DNA of 64,000 nucleotides from Agroathelia rolfsii (Eukaryota > Basidiomycota > Agaricomycetes > Amylocorticiales > Amylocorticiaceae), in contig JABRWF010000007.1 in assembly GCA_018343915.1 (NCBI GenBank), forward strand, positions 620,001-684,000, written 5' to 3'. The position numbers and the translations under genes are program-made. Below, piece after piece: positions 44,530-57,091 of the stretch (the first letter of the stretch is position 1; every line of letters begins with the position of its first letter). The notes under the pieces are model-generated. The model worked only from the letters and a program-made list of their open reading frames with translations. It was not told the DNA's origin and ran no database searches.

Positions 44530-45300
44530 ATGGTTTTTGAGAGAGGTTTTTTTTTTTATTCTTGAAAAGCGCGACCTTGGACGGACAATTCTACTGAATA
44601 CTTCTTTAATTATCTCTGTTCCTTGTACATGCTGTTAGACAATATTCATAGACGCTTCCTATTACTACGTGTGTATGGTATGTGTGAGAGGGCTGATTAG
44701 CTTTAGTGGATGTGCGTCATCGAGAGAAGGCATAAAGTAAATGCAGGTAGAGATTGCGATCAGCAATATCGAAGGACTTCTTTCTCTGTAAGGAAATGCG
44801 AAATGTCAACATCTCGACCTGTGAGCATCCTTCCAGGACATGGACGCTGCCTATGACCTGTTCGATGGACCGGCTCTATGAGGGGCCCATCGGCACCACA
44901 ATCGTTACTGTCCTACATAAACCCCGCTCACACTGCTTTTGCTTTCGTTCTCCTCGGACGACCCTCTGCAGCAGCCAGTTTGTTCGACCATCATCCGTTT
45001 TTGTCTGGCAAAAATTAAATTAAAATAAAACTGGGTAAAATACAATATTTCCTTAATCAGCCGTGACTGCAGCACAGTACTAGCCGAAGGACGCGTGCGG
45101 CGTCATAGGACTTTGCTTCTAATTCAGGAGAACACCGTGATTGGCCCTTTGGCGAATTAACCACTCTTGCCAGCCATCCGTTCGCTATAAAACACCTGCC
45201 ACCTCCTAGCATATACAAAACCCTTCATTCCCACTACTCCTGGCCTGACGCCCATCATCGCTTGTTCTCCCCAATCATCATTGCGGACCGTAACTGACTT
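44530..45300. other. Intergenic, promoter of the WC-2-like gene
   Basis: No gene is supported. The 3' end of the SDR gene lies on the left; on the right a pyrimidine-rich leader (ccactactcc ... cttgttctcc) precedes the ATG at 45301. Confidence 0.4.
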
Positions 45301-47280
45301 ATGTCCCTAAACCACCAGATGTATTCGCAAGCAGGCCCATCGCATCCTGCCAGCGGGCAGTATCATGTCCCACATGCCCACTCGCATCCATCCTCCTCCC
45401 AGCATCTGATGCAGCATATGGCTCCTCCCCAGTTGCCCCCTCTCCAACTCCCATCGCAGCAGGGTCCATCCCAGCCCTCCCCACAGCAACCCCTTTCTGC
45501 ATCAGCTGGCGGCATGCACCCTCAGCCACTACCCCAACAAGGTGCTGGTACCAGCCAAAGCACCCAGCCAGTAACTCAGGCTTTTGAGTTCACCAAGCGA
45601 AAACGTTGGGCTGACCTTCTCGTCAACGAGCTTTCCGAGGCTCTCATCCTCGTTCTCTCTCATTCGCGCAAGATCATGTTTTGCGGCAATGCCGTAACAG
45701 AGCTCCTGGGATGGAGAGACGAAGACCTTATCGATAAGGATTTCCTCGCCTTTGTCAACGGTACGTACCAATATATTTTTTTGCCTCGTTTTTTCTTTTC
45801 TTTTCTTTATCCCACGAATGTGATGGATCCTCGCATCGAATCTATTCCGTAAATAAACATAAAAGAAAAAAGAAAAAGAAAAAACTGACATTTGTGACAT
45901 TTGTCGCTGTCAATCGGTTATATAGAGAATGACCAGGCTACATTCCAAGAAGGCTTGCAGCTGTCTCAACGGACAAGAGGCGAATTTACGTCTTACGTGA
46001 GGCTGAAGAGCAGACAATACGCTCATCTACAACACCCTCATGCCCATCTTACCGCGGCGGACTACCAACCCGCGGCTACGACTGAGATTATGTACGAATT
46101 CAAGGGTGTTCCACACTATGCCAGTCCAGATGCACCCATTCCAAGCCTGTACTTTGCCTGCGCAAAGCCGTATCCAAGCAGAAACACAGCATTGTGCGTC
46201 CGTCCTTCTCTCACCTCTTGTCCCCGATTCGTCCCCTAGATCGAAACGTTTTGAACTCTGACCCCTGATTTTTCCCCTTTGCCCCCGTTCCTCAATATTT
46301 CCTTATTTTCACGCTTTCACTTTCCCTAACACATGCCGTTGTTCTTTCTATTCTCATTCTCCTTTTGTCGCCTCCCATGCACTCGAATGAATGGTTGAAA
46401 CAATAACAACAGATTAAACACTTTCCTGGACATCAAGGTTGAGAACATTCGTCTACAGCGAAGGCGAGACGAGCTCCTAGCTCAGGCCGCTCACTCGGCA
46501 CACAATAGATACATGCATCCTGCAGGAGGCAACGTTGGTCCGGGGCCAAGTGGCCTATACGCCGCGCCGGGCACATCCTCTGGGTCCATGCCTCCACCGC
46601 GTTCAATTCCGTCGCAGTCGCCCGTAGGCATGTATTTTCCGACGCACGTCAACACGGGCGGGTACGACGATATGAGCTTTGCGCGCCGGGACAGCTCGGG
46701 GGCGAGACGAACGGGATATGATCACTCTGGCAGGAGGAGAAGCGTTGACTTGGGCTTGGTGGGGGCATCGGGGTACTCGCACATGCAATCGTCTGGTGGT
46801 GCGTTTGCAAGTGGCAGTGGTGGTGGTCTAGAGGAGGAACCTGTCCCAACTGAGGGTGGTAGGAGGAAGAAGGTGAGTCGTCCCGTGTTTTGGTTATTTC
46901 CTGGCCGTCAAGTAATTTATCACTGATACTGTTTTTATTTTCTCTTCCCCCCTTCCCCCTCTCAATACATTTTTTTTTAATAGCCCAAGACGGCGGAACA
47001 GTACGTCTGCGTTACTTGTGGTCGCACAGATTCCCCTGAATGGCGCAAGGTGGGTGGTTTGTTTTCATGATAACGGCACTTTCAGCGTCGTATATATACC
47101 TCTAGGCCGTTGCAGTGCTAACGTGTGTATATTTTGGGGAATTTTTTTTTTTAGGGTCCCATGGGTCCTAAGACACTTTGCAATGCATGTGGCTTGCGCT
47201 GGGCAAAGCAGATGCGCAAGGCGGAGGAAGAAAGTGGTGGGGAGGTGACGACGTTGCCTCCTGTACCTCCCCCTCATTAG
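45301..47280 (+). CDS. WC-2-like PAS/GATA zinc-finger transcription factor
   Basis: The N-terminal 90 residues are His/Pro/Gln/Ser-rich. A PAS domain follows ([40 protein letters not shown] block, then [45 protein letters not shown]), then a low-complexity linker. The single C-terminal zinc finger is CVTC ... CNACG with an 18-residue loop (C-X2-C-X18-C-X2-C), the spacing of White Collar proteins rather than the 17 of classic GATA factors. In fungi WC-2 pairs with the flavin photoreceptor WC-1 to form a blue-light-activated complex that binds light-response promoters. The PAS here lacks the NCRFLQ flavin-cysteine motif, so this is the WC-2 type. Five exons; stop 47278-47280 after PPVPPPH. No photolyase or WC-1 gene lies nearby. 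Confidence 0.88.
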
Positions 47281-48381
47281 CACGGCAACACGTTTCCTGG
47301 CTGGTACATCGCACATACACGCATACAACTCTTTATTCAAGGGATATATATAACTAATCATACACGGAAGGTTATCCCGTTTCGAAAAGACTTTGTATGG
47401 AGCGCTTGCTTGGCAAGACACAATCAGACGTCGTTTCTCCACTTTCTTCCTTTCTTTTGCATGCTTTTAATTCCTTTTTAGTAAAATGTATTTTGGAAAA
47501 TACGAGCAACACGACGGACTCATTTCAGTTGCTCGTTTTCAATATTTTTTCTCACCGCATATGAAATCCGGGCATTTGTTTATGCGTATGTTAACACCGT
47601 ACGAGCATTATCAATGGCATTTGTGAGTCCGATGGGCGTAGTTTTCGATGTGTGTATGAGTGTATTGGATCGTTTGTCTGACAGATTTTGATACACGCCA
47701 AGCCAACAAGATCTCTCCATCATGATCGATGTATGATCTTCTAGTATACACGGGTCACGATCACGGGAAATTTGCAGAGGCAAATTTAGTCTTTTTGCAT
47801 CAATAAGTGTACTCCTTGGGCACGGCTATGAGGCCCACAGTGTACAGTATTGATTTATGAATTATGTACATTTATCCTTTAACACCCACCACCAATACTT
47901 GGTCATCCATTGAGAAGCTCGTGTCAACAGCCGTTGACATGACGTGTAAATGATCCGAGACACTGGCAGAAGTCGATCAAAATCTAATGTTAGTGTGGTT
48001 GAATGTTAATCAAGATACTAGTGTGCTGCATACATGTGCATATGTACACTTAGTTCGCGATCGAGTGCAAGTTTGAACTAGGCGCATGTGGATAGGAAAA
48101 AATGTGTTCCGGTGGGAGGCACAGGTATTGCATTATTGTCCAGGGTAGAGGGGCACAAGTCCACTCGTCTCGCGTTACAAGCGCTGGAATTGGTCAACTC
48201 GCTACGATTTTGGTTTAATTTGTTCAGAATTGTAGATTAACGGTCCAGACAGAGCTGTCTCTCGGCCATTTCGGCGAAGGCGATATTGTGGAGCTCGTAA
48301 TTATCATTGTTGAATAGACGTACACAAAAACGGACGTCTACCATTATGCATGTATGCATATATGTAGTGTATATGATCAAG
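47281..48381. other. Convergent intergenic region
   Basis: The 1.1-kb gap between the WC-2-like gene and the DUF1772 gene has no supported gene. It holds presumed 3' UTRs on both sides. Confidence 0.4.
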
Positions 48382-49009
48382 TTAATATGCCACAAAGGCG
48401 GCCAATCCGGTCACCCAAGCGGTAAATGAAATGCCCATCCTTAGCGCGTTGAGCTTTGTCCATTCCGCCAGAAGCCTGCTGGTCTTCTGCTTAAGGAAAG
48501 CGTTGTTTGGGTTCGGCTCGGATCCTTCTTCCTCAGGAGTGTCTCGGACCTCCTTGATAGCGTTATTGGTTGGAGCAATCGCGAGTATTGTGAATGGAGC
48601 GACAGTGAACGACGTCAGTGCTGCGACTATGAGCGGCGTGCGGATGATAGATGTACTCTTGGAGAGGAATGCAGCGGTGGAATAGGATATGCCTGAGATT
48701 AGGACGGAGGACAAAAAGTGAACCTGAATGCCTTTGTCAGCATCACATATACCCTTGTATAATCGCATTGCGAGGTGCAATGCGCATCTTGCTTGCCTTT
48801 GCTTTATCGTAGAAGTACGCCCATTGAGCAGCCTTCTGTTGAGGGGTAGATACAACAACGTCGTCGTGAATCAAGGGTATGACTCCAAACCAGGCAGTGG
48901 AGACATTGCCCAAATATAAGTAGGACGAGGAGACGACTCCTGTTAGGATGGACAGCCTGACAGGATCGGCCAGGCGGTTAAGGACGACTTGTTTGAGTGA
49001 CACGGACAT
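48382..49009 (-). CDS. DUF1772 (anthrone-oxygenase-like) membrane protein
   Basis: This four-helix membrane protein of about 185 residues resembles DUF1772 proteins. Segments are ILTGVVSSSYLYLGNVSTAW, VHFLSSVLISGISYSTAAFL, IRTPLIVAALTSFTVAPFTI and MGISFTAWVTGLAAFVAY. The diagnostic block is APTNNAIKEV, followed by WTKLNALRMG. DUF1772 includes enzymes that oxidise anthrones in polyketide pathways, but most fungal members are uncharacterised and no polyketide synthase is present here. Two exons join only if the intron 48724-48796 uses a GC donor (AAAG|gcaagc ... cattcag|GTTCAC), which restores DKAKVHFLSS. The ATG at 49009 begins MSVSLKQVVLNRLADPVRLS. Stop at 48382-48384. Confidence 0.82.
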
Positions 49010-51402
49010 GGATGGATGTGAATTGTGATGGTTTTGCGCTATGGAGCTGAGCAGGCCGCATTAATATTGTGTTGCGCCTGTACCTCATCGGGGCATAAAT
49101 CATGCGTGTTGCGACGGCATGATGATGACGATACTTGTAATGAGTCTTTGCTTCATTACGCAGCGGTGCGGCTTCAATGTGAATAACACAGCCAAACAAG
49201 TACTGGTACAGGCGGGCTTTCCCGGATGTTGTTCACAATAACAGATGAGATAGCACATTCAAACTGCAACTGTGATAGGCGAAAATCAGGAGCTTACCAT
49301 CTTTTATTGAAAATGACATCCGGAACCCTCCGTAGTGTGTGCAGCCTCAATTCCTACTGGCACTTAGCATACGGCCCAGGACTGCTTTGTATTTCGGGGA
49401 TGTTAATCTTGCTTCAAGCTCAAGTTCTTATCTTTGAGACAACAGCTCCCCTTCTGAAGATCGCATGACATGCTGTTTCAGAGGCACAACCTTCCTAACT
49501 TAGCTGAAAACTATATCATGGGTGGCAGTCGCCGAAATACTACTACTGTGTCTGGCCTTGCCAATGCTTGGAGAAAGAAACCCGAAATGCGTAAGGAAAA
49601 ATTAGTAATTTCGCCTCACTGGCAGGTGGAAATCAATGTGCTAAATGCCACTGCTAATTACATGTGCGAGCAATATCACAATCCTGCTGATATTCAGAGC
49701 TAGTTTTATTTCTCACTGTGAGTCACCTATTTCACTCTCGCCCATGTAGGAATGATTGATATAGATAATGAGTGGGCTCATCAGAAGCTCTAGATGATTC
49801 AATTTTCAGAACCTTCGCCATATCTTTCATACTGAAACCAAGCTTGAGGGCGATCAGTTTAAATCTTCCCAATCAGTCGCTCCTATCACTCCATCAGCAT
49901 GGCTTGATAAATTCTCGCTGGACTACTCAAGCACCCTTTCCATTCATCTAATCCTGTCAAAGCACTCCAGGAAAACGAAAATGTATGAAAAAAACAGCAT
50001 CAGTAAAACGGTAATTCCTGATCATGTCATAGTGGCAATCTTTTCGCAGCCATAGATGAGAGGGCATGTTCGACTGTCATCCATCCCCCTGTCTCTTCGT
50101 CTCCCACCTCTCCCTTGTTCATCGTCTGTAGGTAACATTGTAGGGGGAATTTCCCGCATCCTCACGCTCCGTTTAACTACAGCGATGGTCTGCATGTGGC
50201 GATCCTTGCTTCCTCAAAGATACTGATGGTGTGCTCTCTTTCTATCTGTTGAGCTGGTCTTCCTACAGTAGGTAGAAACGGAAGGACAGTCGTCTTTGTC
50301 TGGTTTCCAGGTAGGGGAACGTCTTGCTAGCCTCAAAGAGTCGGTCACCTTCCCTTCGCTACTCTCTGATGTGCCCTCCGTTGTCGTTGATGCGTTGCCT
50401 GATTGTGCGTTGGGACGTTGACCCTGCCCATGCCGAGACATGTTGTCGTCTTTTGGTGGGTCCCATAGCGGGCACCCTGACGCTAAGCTATTGCCTTGTG
50501 TTGGCTGCGTGGGGTGTGGGACGGTTGGCCTGCTTTAACCGATGTAGCAAAAAATATTGCGTCGAATGCCAAAAGGAAAAGAATACAGCAATATAAAAGC
50601 CCACCGTACCCCAAGGTCACGACGTCCAGTTTTAGGTGTACATACTGACCTGGTTCGATATGGCCCGATGCTAGACACTGCGTAACACTCCGCCAACGAT
50701 ATCCTCGATGACTGGGTTAGCATGCGGTGTACACCAAAGCGTCAGTGGGGTGCAGTGAACCTGTCGTACCTGACTTCGGCATCCTGTTCCGCTCATCTCC
50801 TGACTCTTAGGCTTGTCGAGGATACCAGTGGTTGGGGATTTTATACAGCTGCGATCGGGCAAGCGGCTGCATGAGGCGGATCGGAGCCAACGACTGGGTC
50901 GGGAGGCAGACGCACAATAGGGCATGGGGGCGGGAAGACCGGAAAGGTCAATGGAGAGTAGCGACATAGACTGGCGTGTATACGCAATGTAGTTGCCCGC
51001 TCACTCGTGCTGCCCTTGTATGGCTTGCGCTTGCTACAAGATCCAATGGAGTGCCGAGTTGAGTGTGGCTGGCTGCTTAACCCTCCTCTTCAACGTCCTT
51101 CCTGAATGTTTTCATCTGGTATCCTCGGCGCCTGATGTAGATTCAAAGAGTAGCACAGTGCCATGTTCTGTTATTTTATTCTGATACTCGCACATTTGAA
51201 TTGTGTTCTTGCTACTGAGATTGCTGGCAGGCGACATTAAACCCTTTATTTCCTACTGCATAGGACTTATACCGACCTTTGTCTGCATTATGCATTCTAT
51301 TACGGTAGAATTATTTTTGACTTTTGGGAATGCTTCCTTTTTCTTCAATGCTAACGTACTAACAGGCAAGACAATCGTTTGATACCAAATCTATGAATAC
51401 AA
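49010..51402. other. Long gap without a supported gene
   Basis: 2.4 kb with only short open frames, none recognisable. A stretch at about 50721-50815 resembles 26945-27030 and may be part of a dispersed repeat. The 50.0-51.0 kb part has a mixed, locally GC-richer composition that could be a decayed transposon, but no reverse transcriptase or transposase motif was found. Confidence 0.4.
50721..50815 (+). repeat. Possible dispersed repeat, copy 2
   Basis: The words tcagtggggtgcag, ctgtcgtacctgac and cggcatcctgttccg follow each other here; tcaatggggtacag, ttgtcatacccgac and tggcgttccgatctg follow in the same order at 26945-27030. The similarity is imperfect and was judged by eye. Confidence 0.35.
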
Positions 51403-52682
51403 TCATTCTAGGGAAACCCCCAAGCCGCTCTGAGGGGGACCAAACCCATCATCTACCGAAGCCGTTTGCATGCTAAAGTCATTGATATCCCCTTGAGGCA
51501 TAAATACCACAGTGCTGGCCGCTTGTGTTAATTCTCTTGATGTCGTCTTAGTCCAAGCAATGCCTTGTGCAATGCGGAAAATAATAAACTGCGGGAAGAT
51601 TACCTGTGAAAAATAGCAAGTATGTATTCGGTTCCATCCGTGATCTTAGACTATGAAGTAGAAGATAACTCACGATGCTTGATGACCATATAAAAAATAC
51701 AGCTGGTTCAATCAAACCGGTCGGAGGAGGTAAAATCTGGAGAGTGCTTGTTATGATTCCGAGAGCAGCAGATGGTGCGGCAGATTCGACGAGTAGTGTC
51801 ACAATGCTTGTATATGTCCTTTCCATCTGGGGATCAATGGATCCACGGATACTGTAGAGTATAGATAATATCTTGAACGTAATCATACCCGTTGCCGTAA
51901 TGTTTGTGGCCGTAGTGAGGATGATACCAGCCATTTGGATCTTGTTTGCGAGCACCCAGTCAACTTGCAGGTCACCGTAAGTAGTTGGTATGTATAAAGT
52001 AGACAAAACTAATAGGATATTCAATATAGGTCAATCTAGGTAAAGGCATCTAAAAAAAAAAAATGAATGCTACTCACTAATGCTTCCAACAGCACAGAGA
52101 GCCGGAATCAGGATAATACGCCATCTTGAGCCAAAAATAACATAGCAGCGATATATCTAATCCGAATGAGTATAGGAATGTTAAATTTTGGTATAGATTG
52201 AAGATCACCAGAAGAGCATCGGCCAAGAATATAGCAACGTTTTGCGCCATGTTTCCTAGTACCACAGAGGGGGAGGTAGTGCTCTGGGCGTTATAATAGC
52301 CGAAAATGTTCTTCACACTCTCGTCGCGGTCTGTAATCCACATGGTCCGATGTAGGTTTGCTTGGCCCACAAAATTAATGGTGTTCAATAGAAACAGTAC
52401 ACTTCCGTATGATATGTAGAAGGTACGCTGTGCGCGTGTTATATTGGTGTTGGTCAAAAGAAATAGTATGGATAGAAAATAAATCCCCAAGTAAATGCCT
52501 GACAAATTGGAGCTGGTAAGTGATCACCTCAATGAAGAGCATTTGTCAAATGTACCATAAGCAATCGCGAAGATATGCATACCGACATATAGAGATAATT
52601 CATATAGCATGTCAGCCGGTGAAGGGATATGACAATGGAGAAGACCCACTATAAAACTGAGGATTATATATGCCTGGCGCAT
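51403..52682 (-). CDS. Orphan seven-TM membrane protein
   Basis: Five exons join to about 365 residues. Hydrophobic segments: QAYIILSFIVGLLHC, IYLGIYFLSILFLLT, FYISYGSVLFLLNTINFV, a helix around NMAAQ-like NMAQNVAIFLADALL, then IYRCYVIFGSRWRIILIPAL, IQMAGIILTTATNITATGMI, SIVTLLVESAAPSAALGIIT and AVFFIWSSSIVIFPQFIIFR. The YRCYVIFGSRW motif between helices is common in an Agaricomycete family of 7-TM proteins of unknown function, loosely GPCR-like. The tail (SRELTQAASTVVFMPQGDIN) is short and hydrophilic; stop 51403-51405. It is not close in sequence to the DUF6534 array but has the same gene style. The ATG at 52682 is the first in frame. It is divergent from the PI 4-kinase gene. Confidence 0.75.
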
Positions 52683-53289
52683 TCTATGATTTAAAGAAAC
52701 TGGCAATGATAACTGGCGGTATGTCGGTAGTGGATATTAATATAATCTTATAGAGCCAAAGAGGTAAAAGGTCAAGATTTTCTACTGTATTGATATCCCG
52801 TAGTCTATACAGCTGCATGATGAAATTAGCGGTACGGTACAATTTATCTATTCACGCGGTCGGGACCCAGGGTAAAACAGCGGGAGCAAGTCGGTCCGCT
52901 ATAGTATAATCTTGACAAGTGCTATTGATGCGTTATAGGAGCAATGTGCAACGAAGTTAAGTGTTGCAACAGTGCCAAACCCTAGTCAATGTTTACTCAT
53001 ACGAATGAGATAGATAGGCATTGGCGCGTGCAAGCGTTGATAACGTTGATACTATCTTGGAACAGGTCGATTCTTAGCCTGGATCAGTTGAAGAACAGTA
53101 GTAATCGCAGCAAAGTAATCATCAACAAGACTAAAGGCATAAATGAGACAAAGCTTGTCACAATATGATTGAGGAATAGAGCCTGCGTGAGATGGGCGAC
53201 AACGAGACACAGTACCAGCAACTTGAAGAAATACATCCACTGTCAGGAAATTGACACAGGGTGTTTATTTCCCGATCAGACCATGATGC
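52683..53289. promoter_or_regulatory. Divergent promoter region, 7-TM gene / PI 4-kinase
   Basis: About 600 nt between divergent starts. Just before the PI 4-kinase ATG, an out-of-frame ATGATG at 53283-53288 would open a 15-codon upstream frame overlapping the start. No named element could be assigned. Confidence 0.4.
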
Positions 53290-56200
53290 ATGATCGACGG
53301 ATTAGGACCGCGTCCGAAAGCCGACTTTGACGAGGTTCCGAAGCGGTTGAGAGCATCGACTTGGATGGCATCGCATGGTCTCCTCCTCCGCCTCTTCCTC
53401 TCGCCAGGTTTCTTCACCGTCAATGTGGCCTTGCAATACCTGGCAAAGTACTCGGACAACATCGGAATCACTTACTATATAACACGTCGACTACACAATG
53501 TCGACCTCGCCGAGCTGGAGAACATCTGGGGATTCGTATGGTTGGTGCCAGTTAATTGTAGACGTGGAGGTGCTTCTACTTTCGAAGGCTTATAAGAATT
53601 ATGCAGCCATCTGCTAGTCACTCGTCCATCCAGGTCGCGTGCGCTCGAATGTTTTGTGGTAGAAACTGCCCAACGATCTTCTCATATTGCAGTGCTTGTA
53701 AGTATTAATAATTACTTGATATACATGACAGTTCCATGAACCATGAACTTGTGCTAGACAATGTACTTTATGCAAACACTTCTACGAGACCAGCATGACC
53801 ATACGACACCCTCGTTTTCGATATGCAGACGTACTCTGCAACGATGCCAAGAGCTCATCTTTACGGATACACCTGCCAACTCTTCACCCTACACATCCGT
53901 GGCGAACGTAGCTTTGCCCAAGAAAATTTCCCATAATTCAGAGCCAGCACTTGTTGGAATTGGTATGGTATTGGCCGGCGCACCAGCCCTACCTATTCTT
54001 GCATCGGTGATGGGCCCGGTGGCGATTGAGCAAGGCCGAGTGGAAGATCAGGCTAGCAATGTTGAAAGACGCGCTGATGATGATGACGACGATGATGGAC
54101 GGGTCGCCCGTGTCCCATCCCTCAACGAAAATAATAATGTAGGGGTTGCAGAAGAGGAGGAAGAGGATCCAGACATATCATCAGAACCATCAATTATGGA
54201 ATCAGTGCAAGCAGGTCCAGTGCGAGCCAGCGATGAACAGTCCCCTTCATTGCACAAAGTATCGCCTCTGATTCGAAGCTTGTTAAAACGCAGGAGCACT
54301 ATCAGTGCTGCGCAAACGAGCCCATCGCTTGTCCCTGCAAGGCTTTCAGAAGACCCGTTTGGTCAGAATGATTATACTAATCCGTCGCCACCGATCCCAA
54401 CGCCATCACAGTCATCGCCCTCCCTCCCAAACATGAAACATAAGCGCAATGCTACTTCTGAGCATATGTTGCAACAATATAACGCGAATGTGCAAGGTCA
54501 AATGCTGAGAAGTCATTACTGTCGCTCAGAGGTTCGCGTTCATTATCCCGGTTTATTCTCCCAATTATTTTGACTAAATATAACCCAATGCCCAGATTCA
54601 ATTTCTTCAAGCGTTGGAGAATATATCACATCGGTTGTTGATCATTCCCAAAGCTGCTCGTGTAAGTGCGCTTCGGGCTGAGCTAACGGCACTAAACCAC
54701 AAGCTTCCCGCAGAGGTAAATATCCATCCATTATTAAGTTCAATAGATGAATTGACGTATATGGTAGGTCTGTGTACCACTATGGTGCTCCCCCACTGTG
54801 CACCACCGCATCGTGCGCATTCCTCCCGGAGAGAGCGTCGCTCTCAATTCGGCTCAACATGCGCCTTATCTGCTACTCGTTGAGCTGCTCTCCGATGATC
54901 TCGACTTTGAACCATCGAAGCGACAAAACCGTGACATCCTTCGGAAAATTATCAATAAACAAGAGGACAAGTTTATGTTCACCCGCCGTCGGCCCGTCTC
55001 ACCCGAGACACCCTCCTCATCCACGAGGGCAGCAGGACTCGCACTCGCGTCTGAGAGCATCAAGTCTTCCTCTTCTGACAACGAAGGAGAGGAAGAAGAG
55101 GTCGATCTCGTCGAGCAGGTGTATAAATCCCGCGGTGAGGCTCAGGATCTATCCGAGTCGATCGTGCTTCCTGTACCGCCGAAAAACAAGGAGCTGGACG
55201 CGCGCACGTGGCGCTCAGCGACGCCGACGTTGGCGGGGCAGGATTCGGCTGATGCAACAACGGCGGCGGCTGTTTCTGCCTCCCCACATGTTTTATCACT
55301 GGACGAGTATTCTGAACGGATGCGTACAGCGGCGGTGATGCTTGCGCAGCTTAATTCGAATCTTGCCCATCCGCCTGCTACTATGCATCGGTCATCGTCC
55401 GGGAACAGCGGAAGCGGAGGCCTGATTGGTCTCGGGATCATGGTAGCTATTTCTTCGTCGTCATCGGCGGATAGTAACGCTGCATCGGGACCTGCTGGGC
55501 CATCAGGCAATGGGAACACGCATCCTTCGTTGCGTGGTGGCGGGGCGGCGCCGTTTGCACAGGCTGAGGCTGCTGCTATACGAGAGAGGATCATGAAGGA
55601 GATGATTGCGCTGGAAGACGAACGTATGGCTCGCATGCGCGAGGGGGAGGAGATGCAAGTTGGTAATTCATCGCGCACGGGAATGGGCACGGCCGAGGAT
55701 GAGAGGATTATCCGCCAGGAGCTCGATAAAGCTGACCCGAGCGCGGTAGTGTTTAGTGAGTCGTGGGAGGCTAAAAAGGTGCGTTTATCTCCTCCCTTGT
55801 GTTAAGCCACCTTTGATCAATATGACGATGTTTCATCTTATCAGAGCAGGATACGAAGCGCGTCGCCTTATGGACATTTAGCCAACTGGAATTGCGTCTC
55901 GGTCATTGTGAAAACTGGAGATGATTTGCGGCAGGAGCAGCTGGCTGTTCAGCTGATCCAAGAGTTTTCAAGAATATGGCACGAAGAGCAATGTCAATGC
56001 TGGGTAAGAAGGTATGTCAACGTGATACATCATCCTTGGTCAGTCCATTTGCTGAGTTTTGATCAACCAACCAGCTTCCGGATTCTGATCACCGGCCTGA
56101 CATCGGGGTTAGTTGAAACGATCACGGACGCAGTGTCGATACATTCGATTAAAAAGGCAGAGTATGCCCGACGGTTAGCGGAGGGGAGGCTTGAGAGTGT

Positions 56201-57091
56201 GACGATATTGGATCACTTCCGAAATGTGGGTGGGTCTTCGTATATGTGATAGCGGAGATTTTGTTACTGATCGAGGGATTTGTGGTTTGTTTGTAATTGT
56301 TCCCGCTGTTAACTAGACTTATGGCGATCCATCGTCTGCAAAGTTTGCGCGTGCGCAGCGGAATTTCGCAAAATCCCTAGCAGGTTCGTCTATGCCCCTT
56401 GATTGTCGACACTGTGCTCATGTGATGTTCTCCTTGTCAGGTTATTCTGTGATCACCTTTTTACTGCAGATCAAGGATCGTCACAATGGCAACATCCTTC
56501 TCGATCGCGATGGGCACTTGATCCACATCGACTTCGGCTTTATGCTCTCGAATTCTCCAGGGAATATCGGATTTGAGGCTGCGCCGTTCAAGTTGCCACC
56601 GGAGTACATTGAGGTATTGGGCGGCGTGGACGCGGAGCCGTTCAAGGAATTCAAGAAGATGTTCAAAGAAGGGTTCGAAGCTGCTCGAAAGCATTGCGAT
56701 CGGATCGTCAGTGAGTATTCGCTTTGTAAGCGTTGTCGATCCTGTGCCAGGAAGCTCATTGGATGTGATAGCAATGGTTGAATTGATGCAGAAAGGTACG
56801 TAATCTCCTGTTGTATCTGTCGCTCGTAACTTACCTTCAATCTGCTCAGATTCAAGTCTTCCGTGCTTTGCTGCGTTTGGTCAACAGACGGCTGCTCAGC
56901 TTCGGGATAGGTTCCAGCCTACGTTGACACATTCGCTGGTTGGCGATTACGTGGATAGGTTGATCGATACCTCGCTTGGATCAAATTGGACCAGACTTTA
57001 CGATTTGGTAGGCAAGCTGTCTGATTTTTGTGGTGCTAATCGCTCATGTTTTCTTTGCCAGTATCAATATTACTCACAATCGATTCTGTGA
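53290..57091 (+). CDS. PIK1: Phosphatidylinositol 4-kinase, PIK1/PI4KB type
   Basis: The enzyme makes PI4P at the Golgi and nucleus and drives secretion. The N-terminal lipid-kinase-unique region is clear: LLLRLFLSPGFFTVNVALQY, DNIGITYYITRRLHN, then HLLVTRPSRSRALECFVVET and TMYFMQTLLRDQHD. A long Ser/Asp/Glu-rich linker follows. The catalytic half begins VCVPLWCSPTVHHRIVRIPP and ALNSAQHAPYLLLVELLSDD, then a second low-complexity insert, SVIVKTGDDLRQEQLAVQLI (ATP-binding Lys), HSIKKAEYA, LQIKDRHNGNILLDRDGHLI (catalytic loop) and HIDFGFMLSNSPG (DFG). The C terminus is YDLYQYYSQSIL, stop 57089-57091. All catalytic motifs are intact. The start at 53290 is the first in-frame ATG; ATG 53365 (MASHGLLLRL) is possible. 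More than ten exons. Confidence 0.92.

Noticed and set aside
49470..49703. 77-codon frame in the long gap
   Set aside because: Composition is not protein-like enough, no family resemblance and no exon partners.
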